Shown: positions 17,678 to 26,516, counted from the first letter of the stretch. The stretch is 42,830 nt of DNA from Vibrio rumoiensis 1S-45 (GCF_000286955.2 NZ_AJYK02000029.1:1-42830), one strand, 5' to 3'. The notes: generated by a model from the sequence alone, not told the origin. Translations and numbers: made by a program.

Positions 17678-18187
17678 ATGGAAAAAATTGATTTAAAACA
17701 AATGGTAATCAATGCAGTAACACAAGACCCAAGCATATTACCGGCTGCTTTAGCTGAAAAGTTACAAGTAAGTGAAGGAGAAGTGGTTTCCCTATTACCT
17801 GAAGAAATGGCAGTAGTGGTAAATGGTGAACATATACAAGGTATTCTAGAGCAACTACCTGAGTGGGGGCCAGTAACTTCAATCATTCATTCTTTTGGTT
17901 CTATTTTTGAAGTAAAAGCGCCGTTTCCCAAGGGGAAGGTTGCGCATGGATATTACAACTTAATGGGAAGAGATGGTGAGTTACACGGTCACTTAAAATT
18001 GGATTTGATGGACAAACTAGCATTAGTTTCTAAACCGTTCAGAGGTAAGGAAAGTTATTACTTTGGTTTCTTTGATGCTCAAGGAAACAGTATTTTTAAA
18101 ATTTACCTAGGTCGAGATAACAAACGTGTATTGTTGAGCGATCAAGTCGAAAAATTCAAAGCATTACAGTTAGCGTTTACTCAATAA
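17678..18187 (+). CDS. hutX: HutX, intracellular heme carrier
   Basis: This 169-residue HutX/HuvX-family cytoplasmic protein is known in V. cholerae to bind heme and hand it to HutZ. Family sequence includes 'PSILPAALAEKLQVSEGEVV', 'FGSIFEVKAPFPKGKVAHGYYN', 'LHGHLKLDLMDKLALVSKPF' and 'KIYLGRDNKRVL'. The gene is first of a two-gene operon with hutZ (8-bp gap), divergent from tonB. Unlike V. cholerae, there is no hutW between the divergent promoter and hutX. Confidence 0.95.
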   Translation: MEKIDLKQMVINAVTQDPSILPAALAEKLQVSEGEVVSLLPEEMAVVVNGEHIQGILEQLPEWGPVTSIIHSFGSIFEVKAPFPKGKVAHGYYNLMGRDGELHGHLKLDLMDKLALVSKPFRGKESYYFGFFDAQGNSIFKIYLGRDNKRVLLSDQVEKFKALQLAFTQ

Positions 18188-18195
18188 GGATTAAG

Positions 18196-18729
18196 ATGAT
18201 GGACAGCACAGTGAAACAAGAACGCCTTCAAAATCGTTTAGGGCCAGAAATTCAAGAGTTTAGAGCCGAGAGAAAAACAATCCAACTGGCCACAATAGAT
18301 CAAGATGGTACGCCTAATGTGAGTTATGCACCTTTTGTGTGTAATCAAGATGGATACTTTGTATTGATCTCTGAAATAGCTCGCCATGCTAGAAACTTAA
18401 CTACAAACCCTCAAGTATCATTAATGTTGATCGAAGATGAAGCGCAAGCCAATCAGCTTTTTGCTCGAAAAAGATTAACGTTTGATGCGGTGGCGAGTAT
18501 TGTGAGCCGTGATAATGATACGTGGAATAGCGTCATTTCAGACATGGAGCAACGATTTGGTGAAATAATCAAAGGGTTGAGTCAGTTAGAAGATTTTAAA
18601 TTATTCTGCCTAAAACCAGAAAAAGGTCTTTTCGTTAAAGGTTTTGGTCAAGCTTTCCAAGTTTCTGGTGATGACTTGGTTGATGTGGTTCATTTAGATC
18701 AAGGTCATAAAAAAATCGTGAATGACTAA
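18196..18729 (+). CDS. hutZ: HutZ, heme-degrading enzyme
   Basis: HutZ has a split-barrel (pyridoxamine phosphate oxidase-like) fold and opens the heme ring to release iron. In V. cholerae HutZ, His170 is the heme axial ligand and Asp132 modulates it. Counting from the second of two adjacent ATGs (18199), this protein has His at 170 ('DQGHKK') and Asp at 132 ('QLEDFKL'), so both are conserved. That ATG also has the better spacing from AAGGA (18186-18190), so it may be the real start; the first ATG adds one Met. Length is 176-177 residues, as in the family. Confidence 0.95.
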   Translation: MMDSTVKQERLQNRLGPEIQEFRAERKTIQLATIDQDGTPNVSYAPFVCNQDGYFVLISEIARHARNLTTNPQVSLMLIEDEAQANQLFARKRLTFDAVASIVSRDNDTWNSVISDMEQRFGEIIKGLSQLEDFKLFCLKPEKGLFVKGFGQAFQVSGDDLVDVVHLDQGHKKIVND

Positions 18730-18807
18730 TATATGCAAATAACGTCAAGAAGAGCTCTCTGAGTTCTGCATCTGGTGAGATTGACTGTTATTGTTTATTT
18801 AGTTTTC

Positions 18808-18853
18808 ATAAGTAAAAAGGGGTAAGTCAGTTGACTTACCCCTTTTTACTTAT
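18808..18853 (+). terminator. Very long perfect hairpin, terminator after hutZ
   Basis: A 22-bp perfectly paired stem (18808-18829 with 18832-18853) has a two-base loop and contains GGGGTAAGTCA / TGACTTACCCC flanked by A5/T5. It is probably a terminator for hutXZ and, being symmetric, could also stop transcripts from the right. Confidence 0.8.
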
Positions 18854-19101
18854 ACAAGCGAAGGTCGTTTACATTTCCCTTTAAGGGATATTATTCATTC
18901 AGCATACTAATGGATAAATAAAGATCCATGTTAAATGGTTATATCTGTGAGAAGCCTCTTATTTGTAATGGTGGTTTATGTAATTTAGCTTAGATGTTGC
19001 AAATTTTTACGCCAAAATCTAACGATTAAAGATCATTTCGTACGCTTACACTGTAATTATATGGCACTCGATTCTAAATTGGTGGTGCATTTTAGCAAAA
19101 C
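18854..19101. other. Non-coding gap after hutXZ
   Basis: Together with 18730-18807 this makes a 372-bp gene-free stretch between the convergent hutZ and M48 protease genes. Apart from the long hairpin I see no ORF, RNA or repeat here. Confidence 0.6.
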
Positions 19102-19905
19102 TCACTGGCATTGAGGTGCTTTCACGCTGTATTTAGGCAAACGTTTAATCTCTGAGGTTAAATCATTTATACGTGTACCGTGAGAGGGGTGAGTCGATAA
19201 TAATTCTGGTGGTTGGTTTCCACCCGAGGTCTTTGCCATATTTTTCCATAGCTGAATACTTTGGTTTGGATCAAACCCTGCTTTAGCCATGAGGTCGATA
19301 CCCATAATGTCGGCTTCAGTTTCTTGGGTTCGTCCATAAGGTAATGTAATGCCATATTGAACGCCTAAACCTAACGCACCCATTGCGAGATCTCTATATT
19401 CACCGTAGCCTGTCGTGGATAAAGCAACGTCGGATATTTGTAACCCGGTATTCGTGATTTGGCTTCGAGACATGCGTTCATTGCCATGATTAGCTAAAAC
19501 GTGTGCTACTTCATGGCCTAACACCGTTGCTAGTTGGTCTTGGTTCGTCGCCACGTTAAGTAAGCCGGTGTAAACACCAATTTTTCCACCAGGAAGTGCA
19601 AAAGCATTCACTTGCGGCGAATCAAAAACGACCACTTCCCATGAATCAAAGCTTGCTTGCTTTGGCACTTGTTGAGTAATGGCATCGGCCACACATGTTA
19701 CATAGGTATTGATTTTGACATTAGTGCTGACTTTTTCCGTTTGTTTTAACTGTTCAAAAGATTGAGCACCCAATTGCGACATTTCACTATCTGAAAATAA
19801 TATCACTTGGCTGCGACCAGTCGGTGATGATGAGCAAGCTGTTAAGGCGGAAATCATTAAGCTGCCAATGGCTACATGTTTGAATGAAAATGAAGAAAAA
19901 AACAT
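19102..19905 (-). CDS. M48-family metalloprotease, outer-membrane lipoprotein
   Basis: The 267-residue protein starts with a lipoprotein signal whose lipobox is LTAC (Cys24). The peptidase M48 zinc motif HEVAH (His131, Glu132, His135) is followed by 'LANHGNERMS' and a downstream 'QETEADIMGIDLMAKAGFDP' that supplies the third zinc ligand Glu. 'VNAFALPGGKIGVYTGLL' is also diagnostic. This is a LoiP/YcaL-type envelope quality-control protease. It is alone on this strand; there is no partner gene adjacent. Confidence 0.93.
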   Translation of the reverse strand: MFFSSFSFKHVAIGSLMISALTACSSSPTGRSQVILFSDSEMSQLGAQSFEQLKQTEKVSTNVKINTYVTCVADAITQQVPKQASFDSWEVVVFDSPQVNAFALPGGKIGVYTGLLNVATNQDQLATVLGHEVAHVLANHGNERMSRSQITNTGLQISDVALSTTGYGEYRDLAMGALGLGVQYGITLPYGRTQETEADIMGIDLMAKAGFDPNQSIQLWKNMAKTSGGNQPPELLSTHPSHGTRINDLTSEIKRLPKYSVKAPQCQ

Positions 19906-20187
19906 ACTAATCCCTTAATACGGTAATGAGCGAGCGTTGTTTGAATAACGGTACAGTTTAGTAATTAGACAATAGCGCAAAATGGTAAAGTACCTTATTC
20001 GTAGCCGGATATTTGTAGCTAATAGTTAGTAAGGTATAGGTGTAATATTAGGTGTATTGCTTTGATACATAAACCATTACCCAAGTCTCATCCAGAGATC
20101 AGACCTCTTGAAGTGTATTGATGATGAGAATATCTTATATACCTAGTCATTTCACCCATCAATTTTATTCATCAATATAGGCAAATT

Positions 20188-20607
20188 ATGATCTGGAAAA
20201 AAGACGTCAGCTTAGAATTATTGAATTCAACATCAAAAAATACCTTAGTTGAGCATTTAAACATTCAGTATGTAGAGCTCACCGATAATAGCCTTTCTGC
20301 AACAATGCCAGTTTCTAGCATAACTCATCAACCCATGGGGCTATTACATGGCGGTGCATCGGTTGTTTTAGCTGAAACGCTGGGATCACTTGCTGCCAAT
20401 ATGTGTGTTGGTGATGATGCGTATTGTGTGGGGTTAGACATAAATGCGAACCATATTAAAGCGAAGCGTAACGGTTTGGTAACCGGTAAAACATGGCCAA
20501 TACATATCGGTGTGTCGACTCAAGTATGGCAAATCGAAATTGTTGATGAAGAGCAAAGGTTGCTGTGTACCAGTCGAATTACAATGGCAGTGAAACATAG
20601 AAAATGA
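20188..20607 (+). CDS. menI: Hot-dog thioesterase, MenI/YdiI type
   Basis: These 139 residues closely resemble E. coli YdiI (MenI), the 1,4-dihydroxy-2-naphthoyl-CoA hydrolase of menaquinone synthesis, and its paralogue EntH. The signature 'HQPMGLLHGGASVVLAETLGS' region places Glu63 at the same number as the catalytic Glu of YdiI, with His54 in GLLHGG. The N-terminus 'MIWKKDVSLELLNSTSKNT' also matches. No menaquinone or siderophore genes flank it, so MenI is preferred on similarity alone. It overlaps the next small gene by four bases. Confidence 0.85.
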   Translation: MIWKKDVSLELLNSTSKNTLVEHLNIQYVELTDNSLSATMPVSSITHQPMGLLHGGASVVLAETLGSLAANMCVGDDAYCVGLDINANHIKAKRNGLVTGKTWPIHIGVSTQVWQIEIVDEEQRLLCTSRITMAVKHRK

Positions 20608-20843
20608 TCATTGAGTTTTCGCATGGAAAAATAATTGCTAACCAGCATGAAGTCGTTATTCGTTTAGTGGCGGTTCCACATTCAAGTTTGCAAGCTCAAG
20701 TTGATTGTTTAACTCTGATTGGGCGTGGGGCTAATGTCATCACTGCGCATGATATGGGCTGCCAATGGTCGATAAAACTGGACGATGATGAGCAGCTTAA
20801 TCAGCTCGCTGAGTTTCTCTGCTTACCGGTTAATAACGGATAA
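20604..20843 (+). CDS. Small Vibrio protein, probable DUF3389 family
   Basis: The 79-residue soluble protein has 'MIIEFSHGKIIANQHEVVIRL' type beta strands at the start (first 20 residues), 'DCLTLIGRGANVITA' and 'GCQWSIKLDDDEQLNQLAEFL'. I recall this pattern from the Vibrionaceae DUF3389 family; function unknown. It overlaps the thioesterase gene by ATGA, so the two are co-translated. Confidence 0.75.
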   Translation: MIIEFSHGKIIANQHEVVIRLVAVPHSSLQAQVDCLTLIGRGANVITAHDMGCQWSIKLDDDEQLNQLAEFLCLPVNNG

Positions 20844-20963
20844 CGGCGATTAAAAGAGGTAAATAATTACAGCTATCCATTTATTTCAGGCAAAGATTTA
20901 TCGATTTTTACGTGCTAAAGTAGGAAATAATATCCGATTGTCACAAAGTAGAGTTTCCTCTTT

Positions 20964-22658
20964 ATGAGTAGCCCACGTTTACGAACCCAATTTGAACGTT
21001 TATTTGAGCATTTTCAAGGTGAAGATGCTGCGATCCAATTAGATGAATTAACGGATATTCTGTGCTGTACTCGACGTAATACTCGTATTGTATTGAGCAA
21101 GCTAACAGAAGAAGGGTGGATTGAGTGGATTCCTGCCGCTGGCCGAGGTAAACAGTCTCAGCTTATATTTAAGCGTAACAAATACGATGTGAGCGACAAT
21201 TTAGCAAAGCGCTACTTAGAAGAAGGCAAAATTGAACATGCCTTAGCGGTTTTGGACAATGATCCAGCCCGCTTAACACAAGTATTTCAAGGCTATTTAG
21301 GTGTTAGTCATTTAGAAGGCCAGCAAGTTATGCGTTTGCCTTATTATCGACAGCTTGCCACTTTAAACCCCTTGAAGCCAACTCGTCGATCCGAACAACA
21401 CATCATCCGACAAATTTTCAGTGGTTTAACCCAATTGGATGAACGAGGTGAGGTAGAAGCTGATCTTGCTCACCATTGGGAAATGATACAACCGAATCAT
21501 TGGCGTTTTTACCTTCGATCGGGTGTGCGTTTTCATAATGGTGATCGCTTGGTGATGGATGATGTCGTTAAGAGTATTCAACGTTTATCCACGTTAACAC
21601 TTTTTGAGCATATTGATTATGCTTCATCGCCAACGAGTAATATTGTTGATATTCACCTCCATACTGATGATTATTATTTACCTCTGTTGCTGACAGAAAC
21701 TCAAGCTAAAATTCTACAAAGCCAAATTGAACAAAATGATGAATTTGACTTAGTTCCTAATGGTACCGGACCTTATAAGGTTGTAAGGAATGATGAGACT
21801 CGTCTAGTACTTGAAGGGTTTGAGCACTTTTTTGGTTATAGACCATTAATTGAACGAGTTGAAGTTTGGGTCATCGATCAAGCGCATTCTTCCATGGTTT
21901 ATCCAAGTTTAACGCATCCTAATATGCCTCAAGAAGGTCAGTTTACCGATGTTGAACTTGATCCCGGTTGTACCTATTTACTACTAAACCGCCGGGAAGG
22001 CATCGCGAAGGATAATCTGTGGGCTGAATATTTATCTCACAAGTTGAATCCATTTAGCTTACTCAGACACATCCCGGATCAAAAAGTGATTGAATTAGGG
22101 CTATTGCATGCACATGGTTTAAAACCTGGTTGGCATCACAGTGGTATGCTTAACCCGTGCCCTACGCCACCAATAAATATGGATGATAAAATTGAAATAA
22201 CAGTGGCTTATCATGCCAAGCATCCACTATTTCCTTACGTTGTCCAATCCATGAAAGCCTTGTTAAAAGAAGATGGAATTCAGTTAAAGGCGCTAAAATA
22301 TGATCTAACGGTCGATGATCCTGATAATGTTGATATTTGGCTTAAACCCATGGGATTAGCAAATAACCGTAAAGATGCACTGATAGGGTGGTTATTAGGC
22401 TACAGTGATATTAGTACGATGAGTACAAATGATAATTTTACGGAATGGAAAAATTTGGTTTCTCATTGGCGTCAAACCGCAAATACAGAGTTTCCAGCGA
22501 AAGAATTGGCCAAACAGTTAGTAGAAACGAAGCAGCTTATTCCTATGTTTCACTGTTGGCTTGGTGTGAGCCATGAGCAATGTGGTTCTCTACAAAATGC
22601 TACTTGTAATGCATTAGGCTGGTTTGATTTTAGCCAAGTATGGGTGAAGCCAGAATAA
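20964..22658 (+). CDS. SgrR-family transcriptional regulator
   Basis: This 564-residue protein has the SgrR layout. The N-terminal winged helix-turn-helix is at about 1-115 ('LDELTDILCCTRRNTRIVLSKLTEEGWIEW', positions roughly 27-56). It is followed by a periplasmic-binding-like SBP_bac_5 domain from about 160 ('LNPLKPTRRSEQHIIRQIFSGL', 'HHWEMIQPNHWRFYLRSGVRFHNGD'). Such proteins sense a small ligand in the cytoplasm; E. coli SgrR activates the sRNA SgrS in sugar-phosphate stress. I see no divergent sRNA gene here: only 120 bp separate it from the preceding plus-strand gene. It probably is its own regulator type. cutA follows after 37 bp. Confidence 0.88.
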   Translation: MSSPRLRTQFERLFEHFQGEDAAIQLDELTDILCCTRRNTRIVLSKLTEEGWIEWIPAAGRGKQSQLIFKRNKYDVSDNLAKRYLEEGKIEHALAVLDNDPARLTQVFQGYLGVSHLEGQQVMRLPYYRQLATLNPLKPTRRSEQHIIRQIFSGLTQLDERGEVEADLAHHWEMIQPNHWRFYLRSGVRFHNGDRLVMDDVVKSIQRLSTLTLFEHIDYASSPTSNIVDIHLHTDDYYLPLLLTETQAKILQSQIEQNDEFDLVPNGTGPYKVVRNDETRLVLEGFEHFFGYRPLIERVEVWVIDQAHSSMVYPSLTHPNMPQEGQFTDVELDPGCTYLLLNRREGIAKDNLWAEYLSHKLNPFSLLRHIPDQKVIELGLLHAHGLKPGWHHSGMLNPCPTPPINMDDKIEITVAYHAKHPLFPYVVQSMKALLKEDGIQLKALKYDLTVDDPDNVDIWLKPMGLANNRKDALIGWLLGYSDISTMSTNDNFTEWKNLVSHWRQTANTEFPAKELAKQLVETKQLIPMFHCWLGVSHEQCGSLQNATCNALGWFDFSQVWVKPE

Positions 22659-22695
22659 CGCGGTGAAGTTTCTAGGTATACAAAGGAGAGCGATA

Positions 22696-23019
22696 ATGGA
22701 AAGTCAAGAAGGGTATGCCATTGTTTTATCTACCACCAATGATGAAGAATCTCGACAAGCGATCATTGAAGCCTTACTCAATGAAAAACTAGCCGCTTGC
22801 ATTCAAGTCATGCCTATTAGCAGTTATTACCAGTGGCATGGTGAAGTGAATTGCGATGAAGAATCTTTAATGATCATCAAAATATTGCATCGCCATTATA
22901 TTGAAGTAGAGCGTGTCATTCTAGCGCATCATAACTATCAAGTGCCGCAAGTTGTCATGTTGCCAATCGAAACAGGTTTTCACGAATACTTACAGTGGAT
23001 TCAAAAAAGCAGTAAGTAA
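22696..23019 (+). CDS. cutA: CutA divalent-cation tolerance protein
   Basis: The 107-residue CutA1 protein is a small trimeric ferredoxin-like-fold protein. Landmarks are 'AIVLSTTNDEESRQAIIEALL', 'KLAACIQVMPISSYYQWHGE', 'EESLMIIKILHRHY' and 'YQVPQVVMLPIETGFHEYLQWI'. I chose ATG 22696 over the upstream in-frame GTG (22663) because AAGGAG sits seven bases ahead and the protein then has the usual length. The true role of CutA is debated despite the copper-tolerance name. Confidence 0.94.
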   Translation: MESQEGYAIVLSTTNDEESRQAIIEALLNEKLAACIQVMPISSYYQWHGEVNCDEESLMIIKILHRHYIEVERVILAHHNYQVPQVVMLPIETGFHEYLQWIQKSSK

Positions 23020-23094
23020 TCAGTCTCCCACAGTGCTGAAGATTGTGGGTACAGCATTTCTTCATTCTCTTTAAACAAACAGTAGTTGGACATT

Positions 23095-23568
23095 ATGCAA
23101 ACAGTTTCAATCTTAGTTGACGTACAAAATATCTATTACACCACTCGCGACAAATACCAGCGTCACTTTGATTACAATGCATTCTGGGCTGACGTGATGA
23201 AAGATCGCACTTTAGTACAAGCGAATGCTTATGCAATTGCGCGTAGTGATGATAAACAAAAGCAATTCCATAACATTCTGCGAGGGATTGGCTTTGAAGT
23301 GAAGTTAAAACCATTTATTCAACGTCAAGATGGATCGGCAAAAGGTGATTGGGATGTAGGTATTGCATTAGATGCGATTGAACTTGCTGAAATTTCAGAT
23401 GTGATAGTGGTTGCATCCGGTGATGGTGATTTTGATTTGTTAGCAAAACGAATTCAGCAACGTTACGGAAAAAGAGTAGAAGTTTATGGGGTTCCTGGAT
23501 TGACGGCCAATTCTTTAATTGAAGCCGCCGATCACTATCACCCGATTGAAGCATCATTGCTGTTATAA
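23095..23568 (+). CDS. NYN/LabA-like domain protein (putative ribonuclease)
   Basis: These 157 residues form a PIN-like NYN domain (DUF88/LabA family). The acidic active-site residues are in 'SILVDVQNIYYT' (first Asp), 'KGDWDVGIALDAI' and 'VVASGDGDFDLLAKRI'. Such domains are thought to cleave RNA with metal ions, though this protein is not characterised. A TTG-initiated reading would add three residues; the ATG at 23095 is the plausible start, with a weak ribosome binding site. It is transcribed after cutA across a 75-bp gap holding a small CCCACA/TGTGGG stem. Confidence 0.85.
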   Translation: MQTVSILVDVQNIYYTTRDKYQRHFDYNAFWADVMKDRTLVQANAYAIARSDDKQKQFHNILRGIGFEVKLKPFIQRQDGSAKGDWDVGIALDAIELAEISDVIVVASGDGDFDLLAKRIQQRYGKRVEVYGVPGLTANSLIEAADHYHPIEASLLL

Positions 23569-23611
23569 TCTTGTCGCTATCACTTTCAATGAGTTTAAAA
23601 TATATGATGGA

Positions 23612-23794
23612 TTATTCTTGGGCTGCTGATTCGTCGGTTTTTGGTGCTTCTAACGCTTGTTGAGCTTGTTCTTCTTCCATTCGAGCTCGCTCAGCCTTTG
23701 AGATGTATTTAGGCTTATTTGAACTGTGTAATTTCGCGTTTTGCTGCTTAAGGCGCTTTTTTAAAATAGAGTTGATTTTCTTTTTACGGTTCAT
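23612..23794 (-). CDS. Small basic protein, DUF2986 family
   Basis: The 60-residue protein is strongly basic at the start ('MNRKKKINSILKKRLKQQNAKL') and acidic, Ala/Glu/Gln-rich at the end. This matches the Vibrio/Shewanella DUF2986 family; function unknown. I moved the start to the ATG at 23794 because the 21 residues upstream are hydrophobic and not part of the family. It is convergent with the NYN gene. Confidence 0.8.
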   Translation of the reverse strand: MNRKKKINSILKKRLKQQNAKLHSSNKPKYISKAERARMEEEQAQQALEAPKTDESAAQE

Positions 23795-23847
23795 AGCTAA
23801 GCTCTCATAAAATGGTGCCGTATCATAACAGATTATCCAAAGTACGA

Positions 23848-23909
23848 ATATACCCAAGTAACCTCAAGTTAGGACTCTGAGCTTGGTATCTTGAAGTCAC
23901 TTTGGTATA
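23848..23909. repeat. Vibrio-type palindromic intergenic repeat
   Basis: TATACCCAAGTAACCTCAAG (from 23849) and the reverse complement of the segment ending at 23909 (TATACCAAAGTGACTTCAAG) agree at 17 of 20 positions, forming a 61-bp imperfect palindrome with a short central loop. I recognise the 'ATACCCAAGT.ACCTCAAG' pattern as a short interspersed repeat common in Vibrio intergenic DNA. It lies between the DUF2986 gene and queD. Confidence 0.75.
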
Positions 23910-24012
23910 AGCATTGCCATCATTTGAACAGTAAGCAAAGTTTATCATTACCTTTCATTTTTGAGTCGACTTCTATATTCTTAGCCCAAATTTTTATTGA
24001 GATACCGATACG

Positions 24013-24375
24013 ATGACTTGTGAAATATATAAAGACTTTATTTTTGAAGCGGCGCATCATTTACCAAATGTACCAGAAGGCCACAAATGTGGACGGTTAC
24101 ACGGCCATTCCTTTTTTGTGCGTTTGTATATCCTTGGTGAAGTCGATGCCACGACAGGTTGGGTTATTGATTTCGGTGACGTAAAAAAAATCTTTGCACC
24201 AATTTATGACCGCCTTGATCATTACTATCTTAATGACATTCCTGGTCTTGAAAATCCTACAAGTGAAGTACTAGCGAAATGGATATGGAATGAAGTCAAA
24301 CCATTATTACCAGAGCTTAGTAAAGTTGAAATTAAAGAAACGTGTACCGCGGGTTGTATCTACGTTGGTCAATAA
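24013..24375 (+). CDS. queD: 6-carboxy-tetrahydropterin synthase QueD
   Basis: The 120-residue PTPS-family enzyme converts dihydroneopterin triphosphate into 6-carboxytetrahydropterin, an early step of queuosine (and 7-deazaguanine) synthesis. Zinc-binding histidines are in 'FEAAHHLP' and 'CGRLHGHSF' (pair HGH), the catalytic Cys is in 'GHKCGRLH', and the C-terminal '[15 protein letters not shown]' holds the substrate-binding Glu. It is followed 15 bases later by queE. No riboswitch was recognised upstream. Confidence 0.96.
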   Translation: MTCEIYKDFIFEAAHHLPNVPEGHKCGRLHGHSFFVRLYILGEVDATTGWVIDFGDVKKIFAPIYDRLDHYYLNDIPGLENPTSEVLAKWIWNEVKPLLPELSKVEIKETCTAGCIYVGQ

Positions 24376-24390
24376 GTTGTAGGTGACACT

Positions 24391-25059
24391 TTGTATAAAG
24401 TTAATGAGGTTTTTCAAACGATTCAAGGCGAAGGATACTTTACCGGTGTGCCTTCTGTTTTTGTTCGCTTACAAGTTTGCCCAGTTGGCTGCGCTTGGTG
24501 TGACACGAAACAAACGTGGACGGCTGAAATTCAGGATGAAACCACCTTGGGTGATATTATGCTAAAGCAAGGTGATAGCCCAACATGGAGCCACGCGACG
24601 GCGGAAAGCATCATCCAGCAATATGTGGCACAAGGCTATACAGCAAAGCATATTGTTATTACTGGTGGAGAGCCTTGTATTTATGATTTGATTCCACTGA
24701 CTCAGGCTTTTGAGGCAATAGGGTGTCGATGTCAAATTGAAACCAGCGGCACCTCTGAAATATTGTGCAGCTCAAATACATGGGTGACAGTGTCACCAAA
24801 GGTGGCCATGAAAGGGCAACTTGATGTTCTCGATTCCGCGCTTCAACGTGCTAACGAGATAAAGCATCCGGTTGGGACACAAAAAGATATTGATCATTTA
24901 GACGCACTACTGAAAAAAGCCAACTGTGAGGCTAAAGAACATATTGCTTTACAGCCGATCAGTCAAAAACCAAGAGCGACAGAACTCTGCATGGATACAT
25001 GTATTGAGCGCAATTGGAGGCTTTCTATTCAAACTCACAAATATCTAAATATCGCTTAA
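24391..25059 (+). CDS. queE: 7-carboxy-7-deazaguanine synthase QueE
   Basis: The radical SAM enzyme of queuosine synthesis has 222 residues. The iron-sulfur motif is CPVGCAWC (CX3CX2C) at about 29-36, preceded by 'EVFQTIQGEGYFTGVPSVFV'. 'ITGGEPCIYDL' and 'QIETSGTSEI' contact SAM and substrate. The start is TTG, supported by AGGTGA five bases ahead and by alignment of the N-terminus to E. coli QueE. It follows queD directly and ends in a terminator at 25077. Confidence 0.95.
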   Translation: MYKVNEVFQTIQGEGYFTGVPSVFVRLQVCPVGCAWCDTKQTWTAEIQDETTLGDIMLKQGDSPTWSHATAESIIQQYVAQGYTAKHIVITGGEPCIYDLIPLTQAFEAIGCRCQIETSGTSEILCSSNTWVTVSPKVAMKGQLDVLDSALQRANEIKHPVGTQKDIDHLDALLKKANCEAKEHIALQPISQKPRATELCMDTCIERNWRLSIQTHKYLNIA

Positions 25060-25076
25060 TCATAAAATGAAATGAC

Positions 25077-25116
25077 AAAGAGGCCCTGAAATCAATCGAC
25101 TTCAGGGCCTCTTTTT
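25077..25116. terminator. Bidirectional Rho-independent terminator
   Basis: A 14-bp stem AAAGAGGCCCTGAA / TTCAGGGCCTCTTT with a ten-base loop lies between the convergent queE and MFS genes, with T-run on one side and A-run on the other. Confidence 0.9.
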
Positions 25117-25146
25117 ATATCGAGTATAAATGGGTTCAGTTAGGTA

Positions 25147-26313
25147 TTAATCGCCAGCCACAATACGTTGTTTGCCTTTTAAACTTGCCGCAAACATGTA
25201 GAGGGCAGTTGCCAGTAAAATAACGAACAAGTATCCCATTAAGCCTTCTGGGTTGCGCATGAAGTTATGTGCCATTAAAGGACCAAAGACTGACCCAATG
25301 CTGTAGCTCAGCAACATGACTTGTGTTACCGATACAATGTACGATTCTTCCAATTGGTTACACCCTAAAGTAATCGCAATTGGGTAGAGTGAAAATGTTG
25401 CCATTCCCAGTAACACTAAGCAGATCGCAAGAACCGAGTAACTGCCATTGATGGTTGTAAGGCCAATAGAAAACACACCTAATAAGCAAAATAATCCCAT
25501 TAATAAGCTTTTGCTCATACGATTGCTCGCCCATGAAACCAATGGTTGAACAGCCATACCGCCAAGCACTAATAAAGCCATTAGCGTACCAATGTGTTCA
25601 GTACTGACGTGACGCGCTTTTAACTCCAAAGGCATTAAACCATATACCGAGCCTAATAATAGGCCTGAGACGGCACAACCAATGATGGCAGCTTTGTCTA
25701 ACTTTAGAATCTTGCGTAGGCTCAAACTTAAATGCTGCTGTGATTCCGGTTGTTGGGTACGGCAAAATAGCAAAATCGTTGTTGCAATCACAAGCAGTAC
25801 TAAAATACTTAAAAATGGAGTCGTACCTTCGTTTCCAAACACACCAATGCCAAGTTGACCTAAGGTAGAGCCACCATAGAGTGACCCCATGTAAAGACCT
25901 AAACGCTTAGTGCGGCTTTTTTCATCGCCGATCAATAACCAAGATTCAACCACTACAAAAATGCCTGCAACCGACATGCCAGCGATAAAGCGTGCAAATA
26001 GCCACATATCCTGTGTTGGAATGACCGGCATGATCGCTATTGTTAATGAGAATACAATTAAAAATAAAATGAATGAGTATTTATGGCCAATCTTAGCAAC
26101 GATAGGCTCAATAAACATGGCACCTAATAGCAATCCTGCATAAAAGGCACTCGCCAACCAACTAGCAGCATCCGTACTTAAACCATATTGATCAAGCATC
26201 AAAGGAATCAAACTCATCAGATAACCTGACGCGATCGCATACAAAGAAAGTGCAATCACAGGAACGGTGAGGGATTGTTTTGATGAAGGTAAAGATACGT
26301 CGTTCACCGCCAT
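25147..26313 (-). CDS. MFS transporter, YcaD-like
   Basis: This 388-residue protein has twelve predicted transmembrane segments. The layout and the motif 'VVESWLLIGDEKSRTKRLGLYM' between helices 4 and 5 fit the YcaD-type major facilitator group. The substrate is unknown. 'FAASLKGKQRIVAGD' is the cytoplasmic tail. It is monocistronic, with a 200-bp non-coding gap before the trxC stop. Confidence 0.88.
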   Translation of the reverse strand: MAVNDVSLPSSKQSLTVPVIALSLYAIASGYLMSLIPLMLDQYGLSTDAASWLASAFYAGLLLGAMFIEPIVAKIGHKYSFILFLIVFSLTIAIMPVIPTQDMWLFARFIAGMSVAGIFVVVESWLLIGDEKSRTKRLGLYMGSLYGGSTLGQLGIGVFGNEGTTPFLSILVLLVIATTILLFCRTQQPESQQHLSLSLRKILKLDKAAIIGCAVSGLLLGSVYGLMPLELKARHVSTEHIGTLMALLVLGGMAVQPLVSWASNRMSKSLLMGLFCLLGVFSIGLTTINGSYSVLAICLVLLGMATFSLYPIAITLGCNQLEESYIVSVTQVMLLSYSIGSVFGPLMAHNFMRNPEGLMGYLFVILLATALYMFAASLKGKQRIVAGD

Positions 26314-26516
26314 ACTCCGCTTTGGTTTAAAAAATTAATGAAATAGGTAAGAGTTTTCGCGGCGAATATGAGGCTAATGTCACATTAAGTAAAATGAGAT
26401 TTTTTTGAGTTAACGATAAAAGAAATTAATTGAAGAGTGGAATGTGGGTTTTTAATAGTTTACAGCCCGATTTATAGAACTTCGGGCTTATTTAGGTAGG
26501 GTTTTATTACTATGCT

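Noticed and set aside
20844..20963. Possible SgrS sRNA next to the SgrR-type gene
   Set aside because: Only 120 bp are available and no terminator hairpin or divergent promoter is visible.
22663..22695. GTG start giving an 11-residue extension of CutA
   Set aside because: No ribosome binding site; ATG 22696 has AAGGAG at ideal spacing and gives the normal family length.
26463..26488. AGCCCGA / TCGGGCT hairpin as trxC terminator
   Set aside because: The stem is only seven bp with no T-run on the trxC strand; too weak to list.
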